This document shows positions 11,549 to 20,658 of a stretch of DNA of 64,000 bases, one piece after another. Where the stretch lies: assembly GCF_013414345.1 (NCBI RefSeq), contig NZ_CP058670.1, positions 1,860,001 through 1,924,000 on the forward strand, read 5' to 3'. Made by a program: the position numbers and the translations under genes. Origin of the DNA: Microcella indica. Its GTDB lineage: Bacteria; Actinomycetota; Actinomycetes; Actinomycetales; Microbacteriaceae. Numbering within the stretch: position 1 is the stretch's first letter; every line of letters begins with the position of its first letter. A model generated the notes under the pieces. That model worked only from the letters and a program-made list of their open reading frames with translations. It had not been told where the DNA came from and made no database searches.

Positions 11549-13383
11549 GGTACCTCCCTGGCACTGACGAGCCCCTGGGTGTAGCCGAGCACGCGGACGG
11601 GCTCCGTGCTGTCCAGGGGCGGGACGAAGAACAGAATCTGCAGGCCGTACGTCGCGATGATGCCGCGCGTGCTCTGCGCGCTGCCCGAGAGGGCCTCGAC
11701 GGCGCCGCTCGAGTTGACCGCAGCGCCGGACTGCGTGGGCGTCACCGTCTCGGTCTCGGTGAGGTAGGCCGTCATGATCGCGCCGCCGTCGTTCGTGACG
11801 AACGAGAGGATGTCGGCGTCCTCCACGACCCGGTTGGTGAACTCGATCGACGCGGTGTCCGGCAGGGCTGAGCGGCGCTCCCGCTTCGCCTCGAGGCCGA
11901 TCTGGGTGCGCAGGCTGTCGCCCTCGGCCTCGAACAGGTCGAAGTTCTCGGCCTCCTCGCCGCGGAGCAGCAGCTGCGAGTAGGAAGCGGCGACCTCGGC
12001 GGGCGTCACGGCCAGCTGCGGGGTGTCGGCGGGCAGCAGGGGGCTGCCGAGTCCGACGGGCGCGAGCGGCGGCACGACCGCCTGCGGCTCGAGGGTGAGG
12101 GCGTAGTGGACCCGATACGGGCTTCGCGGGTCGTCCTGGATCATCAGGAGCGCCTGCGGGGGCCGCGTCTCATCCGTCGGGTCCTCGACGACGGCGAAGA
12201 TCGCGCGCGGCCACGTCGCGCCCTCGTCGGGGAGGCGCTGGGGCAGGGCGAGCTCGACGTTGCGAGACGGGATCGATACGAGCGACCCGAGTTCGGAGTC
12301 CTCCTCGCGCACGGCGTAGGCGGCCTCGCGGAACTGGAGGGCGGGGCCGGCGAGGCGCGTGGCGGCGAGGCCCTCGTCGGTCTCCTCATCGGCGAGCGCC
12401 ACCGTCTCGCCTACGCGGCTGACGATGCGGTCGATCTGGCGCTCGCTCGCGGCGACCGCGGGGGTCACGGGCTCCTCTGTCGGCGCCGGGCTCGGCGTCG
12501 CGACGATCGACGCACCGGGCGTGCACGCGGAGAGCACGAGGGCCGTGATGAGCAGCCCGGGTACGAGAGCGATGCGCGACGCGGAGCGCCGACCCTTCGG
12601 GCGCCCCAGTGTCGGTCGCCCGGAGAGCGGGCGGTAGCGCGAGGGCCGCGGAACCTTCGGCATCTTCTGCGCCTTGGCCGACTTGCGGCGCGGACCCCGC
12701 TGTCGACGCATGTGCAGGAGTGCCCAGAGGAGCGCGATGAGACCGAGGATGAGCGACCCGACTCCCCCGAGGATGAGCCAGGTCGAGTACGGGGTGCTGC
12801 TGTCGAGGGGCCAGGTCACCGAGAACTCCTGCGGAGCGGGCAGCTCGCCGTCGGAGACCAGCAGCACCGAGACGTCGCGGGGAACGTTGACGGTGATGCC
12901 GAGCTCGCCCTCGCCCGTGAAGTCGTCGTACCAGAGGTCGCTGCCGTACGGGTCGGGTACCGACTCCTCCGACCCGCTGACGGGCTGCGCGACGAGCTCG
13001 CCGAGCTCCTCGTCGAAGGTCACGAGCGTGTACCGCGTGTCGCCGACCCAGGCGAGCACGTCGCCCGTGCGCCCGTAGGCGGCCACGACCCGGTCGGTCT
13101 GCGCGATCTGCTCCTCGCCGTCCTCCGCGTCGGCGCCCCCTTCCTCATCGGGCTCGGCCGCGGTGTCGGGCGGTGCGACGACGCCACCGCGGATGGCGAG
13201 GGTCTGGCGCCCCTCGTAGGCGTTGAGAGCCGACCCGTCGATGACCGTGACGGTCGCAGCGCTGTCGAGCTGGACGGTCGACGTGACGCTCTCCGGCGGG
13301 GCGAGCACGGTGCGCTGGGCGACCCCGAGACCGACGCCGACGACGGCGACCACGAAGAAGACGATGGCAATGATGAATCGCAC
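11545..13383 (-). CDS. Large membrane protein with internal lipobox-like segment
   Basis: I do not recognise the family of this 612-residue protein. A membrane helix at the N-terminus (FIIAIVFFVVAVVGVGLGVA) is followed by an exported domain of about 180 residues and a second helix near 220 (LILGGVGSLILGLIALLWAL). A very basic linker comes next. A third hydrophobic stretch near 290 ends in TALVLSAC, followed by Pro/Thr-rich sequence that looks like the start of a mature lipoprotein. The C-terminal half (about 300 residues) would then be outside the cell. The GTG at 13383 is chosen because AGGAG lies eight bases upstream. It is coupled to the ybbN-like gene. Confidence 0.7.
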   Translation of the reverse strand: MRFIIAIVFFVVAVVGVGLGVAQRTVLAPPESVTSTVQLDSAATVTVIDGSALNAYEGRQTLAIRGGVVAPPDTAAEPDEEGGADAEDGEEQIAQTDRVVAAYGRTGDVLAWVGDTRYTLVTFDEELGELVAQPVSGSEESVPDPYGSDLWYDDFTGEGELGITVNVPRDVSVLLVSDGELPAPQEFSVTWPLDSSTPYSTWLILGGVGSLILGLIALLWALLHMRRQRGPRRKSAKAQKMPKVPRPSRYRPLSGRPTLGRPKGRRSASRIALVPGLLITALVLSACTPGASIVATPSPAPTEEPVTPAVAASERQIDRIVSRVGETVALADEETDEGLAATRLAGPALQFREAAYAVREEDSELGSLVSIPSRNVELALPQRLPDEGATWPRAIFAVVEDPTDETRPPQALLMIQDDPRSPYRVHYALTLEPQAVVPPLAPVGLGSPLLPADTPQLAVTPAEVAASYSQLLLRGEEAENFDLFEAEGDSLRTQIGLEAKRERRSALPDTASIEFTNRVVEDADILSFVTNDGGAIMTAYLTETETVTPTQSGAAVNSSGAVEALSGSAQSTRGIIATYGLQILFFVPPLDSTEPVRVLGYTQGLVSAREVP

Positions 13384-13691
13384 GGATTCACTCCTCTCGT
13401 GCCGGCGCACGACTCCCCGTTCAGCACCCGCCCGCGCGTGTCGACCGCGGGAGGCGGTCGCTGAGGGACGAGGTCGCTGCGGTTCAGGACTGATCGGGCG
13501 ACGAGAGCATCAGCCCGGTGCAGTCAGCGGCCAGCAGATTACAGACATTCCAGATTAGCGGATGCCCGGGGTGCGCGTCGCCGCGGGGCGGCCGAGCGGG
13601 CCCCCTCTGGCCGAATACTCAGGCGAGGCAAAGACCGAGTGCGCCGATAGACTCGCAGAGTTCGCGCCCCACCGACCCGGGAGACTCACAC
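13384..13691. other. 308-bp divergent intergenic region
   Basis: This gap lies between the membrane-protein gene (minus) and the coiled-coil gene (plus). I see no gene or RNA in it. A GATAGACT element near 13647, shortly before the GTG at 13692, could be a -10 region for the plus-strand gene. GGGAG at 13679–13683 is its ribosome site. The rest shows no clear repeat. Confidence 0.4.
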
Positions 13692-15482
13692 GTGGCAGGC
13701 ACAGAGTTCGATTTCGGCACCGAGATGCGCGGCTACAAGCGCGAGGACGTCGACAAGGCCCTCCAGGACCTCCGGCGCGACCTCATCCAGTCGAATACGG
13801 AGCGGGCGGAGACCGCCAAGGAGCTCAAGCGCCTGCACGCCGTCATCGACGACCTGCAGTCAGAGCTCGACGAGGTGGGGCGCCCGACGTACGCGGGCCT
13901 CGGCACGAAGCTCGAGCAGACCCTGCGCGTTGCCGAGGAGCAGTCGACGCGCCTCATCAGCCAGGCCGACATCGACGCGGAGAAGCTGCGCACGAGCGCA
14001 CAGGCGGAGGCCGAGCGCCTGCAGGCCGAGACGGCGGAGCGCACCGAGCAGCTCGTCGCCGAGGCGACGGAGCGCGCGCGGCAGCTGGTCGACGATGCGA
14101 CCCGCGAGGCGGAGGACCTGGTGACGCGTGCGCGCGCCGACGCGGACGCGCTCGTGACCGAGGCGCAGCGGGAGGCCGCGGCCGTTCGCGGCGCGGTGTC
14201 CACCGAGGCGGCGGAGGCGCGCGCGACCGCGAAGCGCGAGATCGCGGCGCAGCGCGCCGAGACCGAACGACAGCTCGCCGAGCTGCGGGTCGTCGCCGAC
14301 CGCGAGGTCGCCGACGCGCGGGATGCCGCGGCGCAGCTCGCTCGCGAGACCGAGCAGGCCCGCGCGGAGTTCGAGAGCGACGACGCCACGCGCCGCGCGC
14401 AGCTCGACGCCGACATCACGAACGCGCGCACCGACCTCGAGGACGAGGTGCGGCGGGCTCGCGATGAGGCCGCGCGCGAGGTCGCGCAGAGCAGGGAGGC
14501 GTGGGCGGCCGAGGAGGCCCGTCGGCGGAAGGAGCTCAGCGACGAACTCGCCGCGATGCGCCTCGCTGCGGAGCGCGAGACGACGCTGCTGCGGGAGACC
14601 ACCGAGCGCGAGACCACCGAGCTGCGCGAGACCACCGAGCGGGACACCACCGAGCTGCGGGAGAACGCCGAGCGCGAGGCCGCGGAGCTGCGTGATGCCG
14701 CCGAGCGCGACACGACCGAGCTGCGGGAGAGCACGGAGCGCGAGCTCGCGGAGCTGCGGGCGTCGACCGAGCGCGAGGCGTCGCAGCTGCGCCAGGACGC
14801 CGAGACGGCCGCTCTGCGCGTGCGCGAGCGCGCTGAGCAGGACACGACGGAGCTGCGCGCGACGACCGAGCGCGAGCTCGCTGAACTGCGGGAGGCCGCT
14901 GAGCAGCAGGCTCTCGAGACCCGCAGCGCACTCGAGCGCGAGTCGGCGCGACAGCGAGGCGTCCTCGCCGACGAGGTAGCCAAGGCGCGAGCGCGGCTCG
15001 TGCACGATGCGGAGGAGAATCGCGCGCGTCTCGAGCGCGAGGCCGAGCAGGCGCGCACCGACCTCGAGGTCGAGCTCACGGCGCGACGGGACGAGGCCGA
15101 GAAGGAGTATCTCGCGCGCCAGCAGGAGGCCGTAGCTCAGACCCAGCGCTACCTCGATGAGGCGACCGCCCAGCTCACCGAGGCCCAGGCCAGGGCGGCA
15201 GCGGTGCGCACCGAGGCGGAGGCACTCGACCGCAGCGCGCGGGAGGAGGCTCAGAAGCGGCGGGCCGACGCTGACGCCACCGCACGCGAGGTGCTCGCGA
15301 ACGCCGAGCAGCGCGCACAGGCGCTGCAGAAGGAGGCGGAGGAGCGCAGCGCGAAGCTCGTCGCCGAGGCGGAGGAGTCTCTCGCACGCATCCGCGTCGA
15401 GCGCGACGCCGTGGCTGGCTACTTCGAGGGCCTGCGCGGAGTACTCTCGCAGGCAGAAACGCTGTCCCAGCGCGACGACTAG
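13692..15482 (+). CDS. DivIVA-like long coiled-coil protein with 11-residue repeat
   Basis: A 596-residue, almost entirely helical protein rich in Glu, Arg, Ala and Thr. The N-terminus (TEFDFGTEMRGYKREDVDKA) matches the DivIVA-type membrane-binding start, and the following 570 residues are predicted coiled coil. Residues about 289–421 form a regular 11-residue (hendecad) repeat of the form LRxxxERxxxE. Such proteins in actinomycetes (DivIVA, Scy, FilP) scaffold polar growth or the cell envelope, so a cytoskeletal role at the membrane is likely. The start is GTG at 13692 with GGGAG eight bases upstream. The 14-bp-shorter gap to the AI-2E gene suggests co-transcription. Confidence 0.8.
   Translation: MAGTEFDFGTEMRGYKREDVDKALQDLRRDLIQSNTERAETAKELKRLHAVIDDLQSELDEVGRPTYAGLGTKLEQTLRVAEEQSTRLISQADIDAEKLRTSAQAEAERLQAETAERTEQLVAEATERARQLVDDATREAEDLVTRARADADALVTEAQREAAAVRGAVSTEAAEARATAKREIAAQRAETERQLAELRVVADREVADARDAAAQLARETEQARAEFESDDATRRAQLDADITNARTDLEDEVRRARDEAAREVAQSREAWAAEEARRRKELSDELAAMRLAAERETTLLRETTERETTELRETTERDTTELRENAEREAAELRDAAERDTTELRESTERELAELRASTEREASQLRQDAETAALRVRERAEQDTTELRATTERELAELREAAEQQALETRSALERESARQRGVLADEVAKARARLVHDAEENRARLEREAEQARTDLEVELTARRDEAEKEYLARQQEAVAQTQRYLDEATAQLTEAQARAAAVRTEAEALDRSAREEAQKRRADADATAREVLANAEQRAQALQKEAEERSAKLVAEAEESLARIRVERDAVAGYFEGLRGVLSQAETLSQRDD
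14556..14951 (+). repeat. Twelve tandem 33-bp units encoding a hendecad coiled coil
   Basis: The reading frame can be cut into consecutive 33-bp units whose products start with Leu-Arg and carry Glu-Arg at positions 6–7, for example LRETTERETTE, LRETTERDTTE, LRESTERELAE and LREAAEQQALE. Units 2 to 6 are most alike, and the ends are more worn. Such DNA can expand or shrink by slippage, so copy number may differ between strains. Confidence 0.8.
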
Positions 15483-15515
15483 GCTGACGCCGCTCGACCT
15501 CAGGAGCCACGGCAC

Positions 15516-16577
15516 GTGAAGATTCAGAACGCATTCCGCTTCGGCCTGTTCGGCGGGCTCGGGGTTCTCGTCGCACTCGTCATCGGCGGCGCGATCACGA
15601 GCCTCGCGACGATCATCACCTACATCGGCGCGGCGCTCTTCATCGCTCTCGGGCTGGATCCGCTCGTCTCATGGCTCGAGGAGCGCAAGTGGCCCCGCTG
15701 GGCGGCGATCCTCACCGTCCTCGTGGGAGTCCTCGGGCTGTTCACGGGGCTCGTCTTCACCATCGCCCCCGTGATCGTCGAGCAGTCGAGCCGGCTCGTG
15801 GCGAGCATCTCCGACTACGTGCGGTCGCTCGATTCGCTCGACGACTTCTTCGACAACGTGCAGTCGTTCATCCCGGTCGAGGTCGTCGACGTGCGCCTGG
15901 CCGCCGAGTCAGCTCTCGAGTGGATCACGAACCCCGACAACCTCACGCAGGTCGGCGGCGGCGTGCTGTCGGTCGGCATCGGCATTGCGACCGGCGTGTT
16001 CGGCGCCCTCATCATCCTCATCCTGACCCTCTACTTCGTCGCCTCCCTCAACAACCTCAAGAGCGCCGTATACAAGCTCGTTCCGATGTCGAAGCGCGAG
16101 CGCTTCATCGGCATCGCCGAGCAGGTCTCCTCGGCCGTCGGGCGCTACGTCGTCGGCCAGGTCACACTCGCCTTCTGCAACGGCGTGCTGAGCTTCATCT
16201 TCCTGTCGATCATCGGCGCGCAGTACCCCGCGCTGTTCGCCTTCGTCGCGTTCCTGTTCTCGCTCGTGCCGCTCGTGGGAACCCTCTCGGGGTCGATCCT
16301 CATCGTGCTCACGCAGCTGCTCGTGAACCCGGAGTCGATCTCGACGGTCATCGTCGCCGCCATCTACTACCTGGCCTACATGCAGATCGAGGCGTACGTG
16401 CTGAGCCCGAACATCATGAACCGGGCTGTGAAGGTGCCCGGCGTCGTCGTCGTGATCGCCGCGCTCGCGGGAGGCACGCTCTTGGGGATCCTCGGGGCCC
16501 TCATCGCCATTCCGGTCGCGGCGTCGATCCTCATCGTCATCGACCAGGTCGTGGTGCCCAAGCAGGAAGCGCTCTAG
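15516..16577 (+). CDS. AI-2E family transporter
   Basis: A 353-residue multi-pass membrane protein of the AI-2E (TqsA/PerM/YdiK) exporter family. About eight membrane helices are visible. Two near the N-terminus flank TYIGAALFIALGLDPLVSWL, and the typical central amphipathic region follows. The conserved C-terminal block includes SLVPLVGTLSGSILIVLTQL, and the QIEAYVLSPNIMNRAVKVPG signature is near residue 290. The name reflects one E. coli member, and the substrate here is unknown. The GTG start at 15516 follows the coiled-coil gene by 33 bp. It is convergent with the hydrolase gene and separated from it by a hairpin. Confidence 0.9.
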   Translation: MKIQNAFRFGLFGGLGVLVALVIGGAITSLATIITYIGAALFIALGLDPLVSWLEERKWPRWAAILTVLVGVLGLFTGLVFTIAPVIVEQSSRLVASISDYVRSLDSLDDFFDNVQSFIPVEVVDVRLAAESALEWITNPDNLTQVGGGVLSVGIGIATGVFGALIILILTLYFVASLNNLKSAVYKLVPMSKRERFIGIAEQVSSAVGRYVVGQVTLAFCNGVLSFIFLSIIGAQYPALFAFVAFLFSLVPLVGTLSGSILIVLTQLLVNPESISTVIVAAIYYLAYMQIEAYVLSPNIMNRAVKVPGVVVVIAALAGGTLLGILGALIAIPVAASILIVIDQVVVPKQEAL

Positions 16578-16599
16578 CGGTGGGCCCTAGGGCCACCGC
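16577..16599. terminator. Bidirectional hairpin between convergent genes
   Basis: GCGGTGGGCCC and GGGCCACCGC form a near-perfect stem with one bulged G and a TA loop, directly after the AI-2E stop codon and before the stop of the hydrolase gene on the other strand. There is no long T-run, which is usual in high-GC actinomycetes. Confidence 0.6.
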
Positions 16600-17300
16600 G
16601 TGGGCAGCGGCAGCACACCGGGGTTGAGCCGCGCCACGATCTCGCTCAGCACGCGCGAGGTCTGCGCCTCCCCGACCCAGAGGTGCTTGCCGCCCTCGAC
16701 GGCGACGAACTCCTTGTCGGGGACGGAGGCGAACCTCTCCTCGGCCTCGGGCGGTCGCAAGTAGTCGTCGAGCTCGGGCACCACGACGACGAGGCGCGGG
16801 CCCGCGTGCGCCCACGCCGCGACCTCCTCCTCGCTCGCACGGTGCAGCGGAGGCGACAGCAGGATCGCGCCCTCGATCTCGTGCTCGAGGCCGTGCTTGA
16901 GCGCGACCTCGGTGCCGAACGACCAGCCGAGCAGCCACGGCGCGGGCAGGCCGCGCTCCCGCACGAAGGCCATGGCGGCTGCGAGGTCGTCGGCTTCGGC
17001 GTCGCCGTGCCCGAAGTCGCCCTCCGAGGTTCCGCGCGGTGAGGACACGCCGCGGAAGTTGAAGCGCAGCACAGCGAGATCCGCCATCGCCGGCAGGCGG
17101 GCCGCGGCCTTGCGCAGCACGTGCGAGTCCATGAACCCGCCTGCCGTGGGCAGCGGGTGCAGGCACACGAGGGTCGCGACGGGCTCGGCATCCTCCGGCA
17201 GCGCGAGCTCGCCGACGAGCGTGAGCCCGTCGGCCGTGTGCAGCTCGATCTCCTCGCGCCGGGCGGGCAGCACCGTGCCGCCCCGAATCAGTTCGCTCAC
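16587..17300 (-). CDS. Alpha/beta hydrolase (dienelactone-hydrolase/KANL3-like)
   Basis: A 237-residue alpha/beta-hydrolase. Visible are the oxyanion region (LVCLHPLPTAGGFMDSHVLR), the strand NFRGVSSPRGTSEG, the nucleophile elbow GWSFGTEVAL (Ser as GxSxG), an Asp region near PELDDYLRPPE and a late His (GGKHLWVG). The protein resembles the small esterases that bacterial genomes label as alpha/beta hydrolase of unknown substrate. The GTG at 17300 has AGAGGA eight bases upstream. An alternative GTG at 17363 would overlap the upstream stop by 4 bp (GTGA) but has no clear ribosome site. Confidence 0.85.
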   Translation of the reverse strand: MSELIRGGTVLPARREEIELHTADGLTLVGELALPEDAEPVATLVCLHPLPTAGGFMDSHVLRKAAARLPAMADLAVLRFNFRGVSSPRGTSEGDFGHGDAEADDLAAAMAFVRERGLPAPWLLGWSFGTEVALKHGLEHEIEGAILLSPPLHRASEEEVAAWAHAGPRLVVVVPELDDYLRPPEAEERFASVPDKEFVAVEGGKHLWVGEAQTSRVLSEIVARLNPGVLPLPTRWP

Positions 17301-17359
17301 GGTCGGATCCTCTCGATCATCGTCGTCAGTGGTGCGCGTGACCTCGTCCGTCGCGCGGG

Positions 17360-17659
17360 TCACGGCTCGATCTGCCAGCAGCGGGAGTGCCAGTGGCGCC
17401 GCGCGGCGAGGTCGGCCTGCTCCCCCATGAGGCCGTCGGCACGCCAGGCGACGACGTGCGCGACGCCCACGGGCACCTCAGCCCCGCACCCCGGGCACGT
17501 GTAGACCTTCTGCGCGGCGGCGGCTCCGACCGGCTGCACGTTCCACGTACCCGAGCGCTTCATCTCGGTGCGCCGCATGCCGAGCCGGATGCGCTCGAGA
17601 TCGAGCTCCGACGGCTCCTCCGCGGCGCGACGGCGACGCGAACGGTTGCTGCGGGGCAT
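17360..17659 (-). CDS. Small zinc-ribbon-like protein
   Basis: A 99-residue basic protein. It starts MPRSNRSRRRRAAEEP and ends with a conserved CPGCGAEVPVGVAHVV block and RRHWHSRCW, so Cys-x2-Cys and His-x-His-x2-Cys could bind one zinc ion. Related small proteins are widespread in actinobacteria and are often mislabelled ATP/GTP-binding protein. Its function is unknown. It sits between the lytic-transglycosylase-like gene and the hydrolase and probably shares a transcript with the hydrolase. Confidence 0.75.
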   Translation of the reverse strand: MPRSNRSRRRRAAEEPSELDLERIRLGMRRTEMKRSGTWNVQPVGAAAAQKVYTCPGCGAEVPVGVAHVVAWRADGLMGEQADLAARRHWHSRCWQIEP

Positions 17660-17670
17660 ACCGAGGGAGC

Positions 17671-18327
17671 CTAGTACCAGCCGATGCGCTGGCTCGTCGC
17701 CCACGCGCCGCACGGCGTGCCGTAGCGCGCCTCGATGTAGCCGAGGCCCCACGTGATCTGCGTGCGCGGGTTCGTCGCCCAGTCGGAGCCCACGCTCGCC
17801 ATCTTGTTGCCGGGGAGCGACTGAGGGATGCCGTAGGCACCCGAGCTGGCGTTGTGCGCGTACACGTTCCAGCCGGACTCCTTGTTCCAGAGGGCGACGA
17901 GGCAGTCGAACTCGGCACTGCTCCACCCGCGCGCCGCGACCATGTCTGCGGCGATCCCCTGCGCGGTGCCGGGGTCGGGCGTGCCCGCCGCGGGAGCGAC
18001 GCCGTAGGTGACGACGCGGCTCGTCGTCCACTCCCCGCGATCGGCCGAGATCTCGTGATCGGGGGAGGCGACGAAGGTCTGGACGTCGGGGGCGGCGGGA
18101 GCCTCCGTCTGCTCGGCGGCGAGGCTCAGGCTCGGAGTGGGGTCGGTCACGGCCGCGAGCACGAAGGCGAGGCTCGCCACGGAGGCGAAGAGCGGCAGCG
18201 ACCAGGAGGAGCGCACGTGGCGCTCGATCGTCGGCACTCCCGGCGTCGCCCTGGCATGGTCTACGGCGCCCTCACCGGGTCGACTCGACGCGGTGGGGCG
18301 CGCCTTCGTCGCTGCATGCCTACCCAC
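17671..18327 (-). CDS. Secreted lytic-transglycosylase-like protein
   Basis: A 218-residue exported protein. A signal or anchor helix lies at about residues 43–62 (LPLFASVASLAFVLAAVTDP). After a low-complexity linker, a C-terminal domain of about 85 residues reads FDCLVALWNKESGWNVYAHN, then SGAYGIPQSLPGNKM, then WGLGYIEARYGTPCGAW. This is the lysozyme-like/aggregation-promoting-factor fold, with a Glu in NKESGWN as the likely catalytic acid. It should cut or bind peptidoglycan outside the cell. The start is GTG at 18327 and no strong ribosome site is visible. Confidence 0.85.
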   Translation of the reverse strand: MGRHAATKARPTASSRPGEGAVDHARATPGVPTIERHVRSSWSLPLFASVASLAFVLAAVTDPTPSLSLAAEQTEAPAAPDVQTFVASPDHEISADRGEWTTSRVVTYGVAPAAGTPDPGTAQGIAADMVAARGWSSAEFDCLVALWNKESGWNVYAHNASSGAYGIPQSLPGNKMASVGSDWATNPRTQITWGLGYIEARYGTPCGAWATSQRIGWY

Positions 18328-18363
18328 GGGGCGTCATTCTAGCCCGAGGAGCCGAGGGTCGAC

Positions 18364-18918
18364 TCAGCGGACGGCCAGCATGAGGCGGATCGTCGTGTCG
18401 AGCAGCAGGTCGACCTGCGTCTCGTCGTACCCGCGGAAGGCGGGGCGGAAGGCGATCGTGCGCACGTTTTCCACCGTGAGCGGGGCACCCTCCTGGAAGT
18501 ACCTGCTGACCCGATCCATGAAGGCGTCCACGTCCTCCGCGCGATAGCCGCGCGACAGCGCGCTCACGCGACGGAACCGGCGACCCTCCGGTCGGGCGAG
18601 CCGATCGATGATGTCCTGCGCTGTCGTGCGCGACTCGGCATCGTAGGCCTCCTGCCCGAGCTCGGCGATCGCCCGCTCGCGCTCCCGCGCGGCGAAGGCC
18701 TCCTCGAGGCGCTCGAGAGCGGCATCCACGTGACGGGCCGAGTACCCGCCACGGCGGCGCACGCGGAAGGCGGTGTGGCGGATGTCGTCGCTCGTGAGCG
18801 AGCCCTCCGTACCGGGCGCCGCGCCGTACGCGGTGCGGGCCACCTCGAGGAACTGCTCCACCTCGTCGATGTCGTAGCCCGGCTTGCCCGGGCGCGGAGC
18901 GGGAAACGTGGAGGTCAC
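18364..18918 (-). CDS. DivIVA domain-containing protein
   Basis: A 184-residue protein with three short DivIVA-domain-like repeats: GKPGYDIDEVEQFLEVA near residue 11, RRGGYSARHVDAALERLEEA near 55, and SRGYRAEDVDAFMDRVSRYF near 126. A further FRGYDETQVDLLLD lies near the end. Each G-Y-x-x-x-x-V-D motif is the membrane-curvature-sensing start of a DivIVA module. It is probably a cell-division or pole-associated protein of unknown detail. It lies 28 bp downstream of cdsA on the same strand and probably belongs to that operon. Confidence 0.8.
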   Translation of the reverse strand: MTSTFPAPRPGKPGYDIDEVEQFLEVARTAYGAAPGTEGSLTSDDIRHTAFRVRRRGGYSARHVDAALERLEEAFAARERERAIAELGQEAYDAESRTTAQDIIDRLARPEGRRFRRVSALSRGYRAEDVDAFMDRVSRYFQEGAPLTVENVRTIAFRPAFRGYDETQVDLLLDTTIRLMLAVR

Positions 18919-18946
18919 GTCACCATTCTGCCCCAGTCGGGGAGCC

Positions 18947-20002
18947 TCAGGCGACGATGACGAAGAACACGTACGCGACGACGGTCGCGGGCAGGATCGA
19001 GTCGAGCCGGTCGAGGAACCCGCCGTGGCCGGGCAGCCACGTGGAGATGTCCTTGATGCCGAGATCGCGCTTGATGAGCGACTCGGTGAGATCTCCGAGC
19101 GTCGCGGCCCCGACGAGCGCGAGGCCGAGCAGCACGCCGACCCACCACTCGATGCCGATCATGAAGAGTGCGAGGAGCACCGAGGCGATGATCGCGACGA
19201 CGACGGAGCCGGCGAAGCCCTCCCACGTCTTCTTGGGGCTGATTCGCGGCGCCATGGGGTGCTTGCCGAACAGGAGCCCGGACGCGTAGGCGCCGGTGTC
19301 GATGCTGATGACGACGATGAGGTACGCGAGCACCCACCACTGCCCGCCGAGCTGGCCCGCCATGACGACGGCGAAGCCGCCGAGCAGGGCCACGTAGGCG
19401 AGCACGAGCACTCCGGCACCGAGATCCGTTCCCAGCGAGGCGGCGCCCGTGCGCCGAGCAGGGATGAGCTGCTCGGCGAGCCGCCACACGCTCACGAACG
19501 CGACACCGGCGAGGATGGCCCACCATAGGCCCTCGGCCCCGAGGTAAAACGCGGGCACGATGACACCGACCGCGGCGATCACGAGCGGGATGCGCGGCAC
19601 ATCGCGCCCTGCGAAGCGCAGCGCGCTCGCGAGCTCGTACGCGGTGAAGGCCACGAGGGCCGCGCCGAAAAGCATGAAGATCTCTTTGACGACGATGAGG
19701 CTGAACAGGAGGGCGAGACCGAGGATCAACCCGAAGAGGATGGCTTTGGGCAGGTTGCGGCCGACGCGGGCCTCGACCCGAGCATCCATCTCGCGCGCTC
19801 GCGACTCCAGGTCGTGCAGGGCGGTCTCCACGTCGTGGAGGGCGGCCTCGACGTCGGCGCGCGTGCGACCGCGCCGCGCGAACGGAAAGCGGCTTCGCCG
19901 CGCCGGCCCAGTCTGATCGGCAGGCACCTTGTGAGCAGACACCGGTGCGGCAGACTGCTCCACCGGGGTCTCGGGGGTGGGTTCGACGGGCTCCGGGGGC
20001 AT
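18947..20002 (-). CDS. cdsA: Phosphatidate cytidylyltransferase
   Basis: A 351-residue membrane enzyme that makes CDP-diacylglycerol from phosphatidate and CTP, the branch point for phospholipids. An N-terminal cytoplasmic tail of about 100 residues (Pro-rich, then a basic segment and a short coiled coil) precedes roughly eight membrane helices. The family signature is near the C-terminus: SLIKRDLGIKDISTWLPGHG followed by GFLDRLDS. The ATG directly abuts the frr stop codon with no spacer. The long tail is a common actinobacterial feature. Confidence 0.94.
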   Translation of the reverse strand: MPPEPVEPTPETPVEQSAAPVSAHKVPADQTGPARRSRFPFARRGRTRADVEAALHDVETALHDLESRAREMDARVEARVGRNLPKAILFGLILGLALLFSLIVVKEIFMLFGAALVAFTAYELASALRFAGRDVPRIPLVIAAVGVIVPAFYLGAEGLWWAILAGVAFVSVWRLAEQLIPARRTGAASLGTDLGAGVLVLAYVALLGGFAVVMAGQLGGQWWVLAYLIVVISIDTGAYASGLLFGKHPMAPRISPKKTWEGFAGSVVVAIIASVLLALFMIGIEWWVGVLLGLALVGAATLGDLTESLIKRDLGIKDISTWLPGHGGFLDRLDSILPATVVAYVFFVIVA

Positions 20003-20557
20003 CTAGACCTCGAGGAGCTCGGCTTCCTTCTTCTTGAGGGCCTCGTCGGCCGCGTCCGTGTGCTTCTTCGTGAGCGCCTCGAGGTCCTTCTCGGCGCGCG
20101 CCACCTCGTCATCGCCGACCTCGCTCTTGAGAGCGTCGAGGTCGTCCTTCGCCTTGCGGCGGATGTTGCGGATCGCGACCTTGCAGTCCTCCGCCTTGCC
20201 CTTGACGATCTTCACGTACTCCTTGCGGCGGTCCTCCGTGAGTTCGGGCATCGTCACGCGGATGATCTCGCCGTCGTTGTTGGGGCTGGCCCCGAGGTTC
20301 GGGAAGTTCACGATCGCGCGCTCGATCTCCTTGAGCGCCGTCTTGTCGTACGGCGTGATGATGAGCGTGCGCGCCTCGGGGTTCTGCAGGCTCGCGAGCT
20401 GCGCGAGCGGCGTCGGCGAGCCGTAGTAGTCGACGAGGATCTTCTGGAACAGCTGCGGGTTCGCGCGCCCGGTGCGGACGGTCGAGAAGTCCTCTTTGGC
20501 GACCTCGACGGCCTTGGTCATCTTGTCAGCGGCTTCGGCGAGAACGTCGGCGATCAC
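20003..20557 (-). CDS. frr: Ribosome recycling factor
   Basis: A 184-residue factor that, with EF-G, splits the post-termination ribosome. The family motif [10 protein letters not shown] appears near residue 28, followed by [31 protein letters not shown] and a C-terminal helical bundle ([12 protein letters not shown]). The length is exactly that of the family. The start is GTG at 20557 with a GGAG-type site upstream. In most actinomycetes frr directly follows pyrH, but here a transporter gene lies between them. cdsA follows at once. Confidence 0.97.
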   Translation of the reverse strand: MIADVLAEAADKMTKAVEVAKEDFSTVRTGRANPQLFQKILVDYYGSPTPLAQLASLQNPEARTLIITPYDKTALKEIERAIVNFPNLGASPNNDGEIIRVTMPELTEDRRKEYVKIVKGKAEDCKVAIRNIRRKAKDDLDALKSEVGDDEVARAEKDLEALTKKHTDAADEALKKKEAELLEV

Positions 20558-20658
20558 GGGCGGCTCCTTCGGTGGGTCGAGGGCCAGTCTAGTGGTCGCG
20601 GGGCGTCCGACGGGCGGGATGCACGGCCGACGCCGCACGCGCGCGTTCTCGGCACGGC

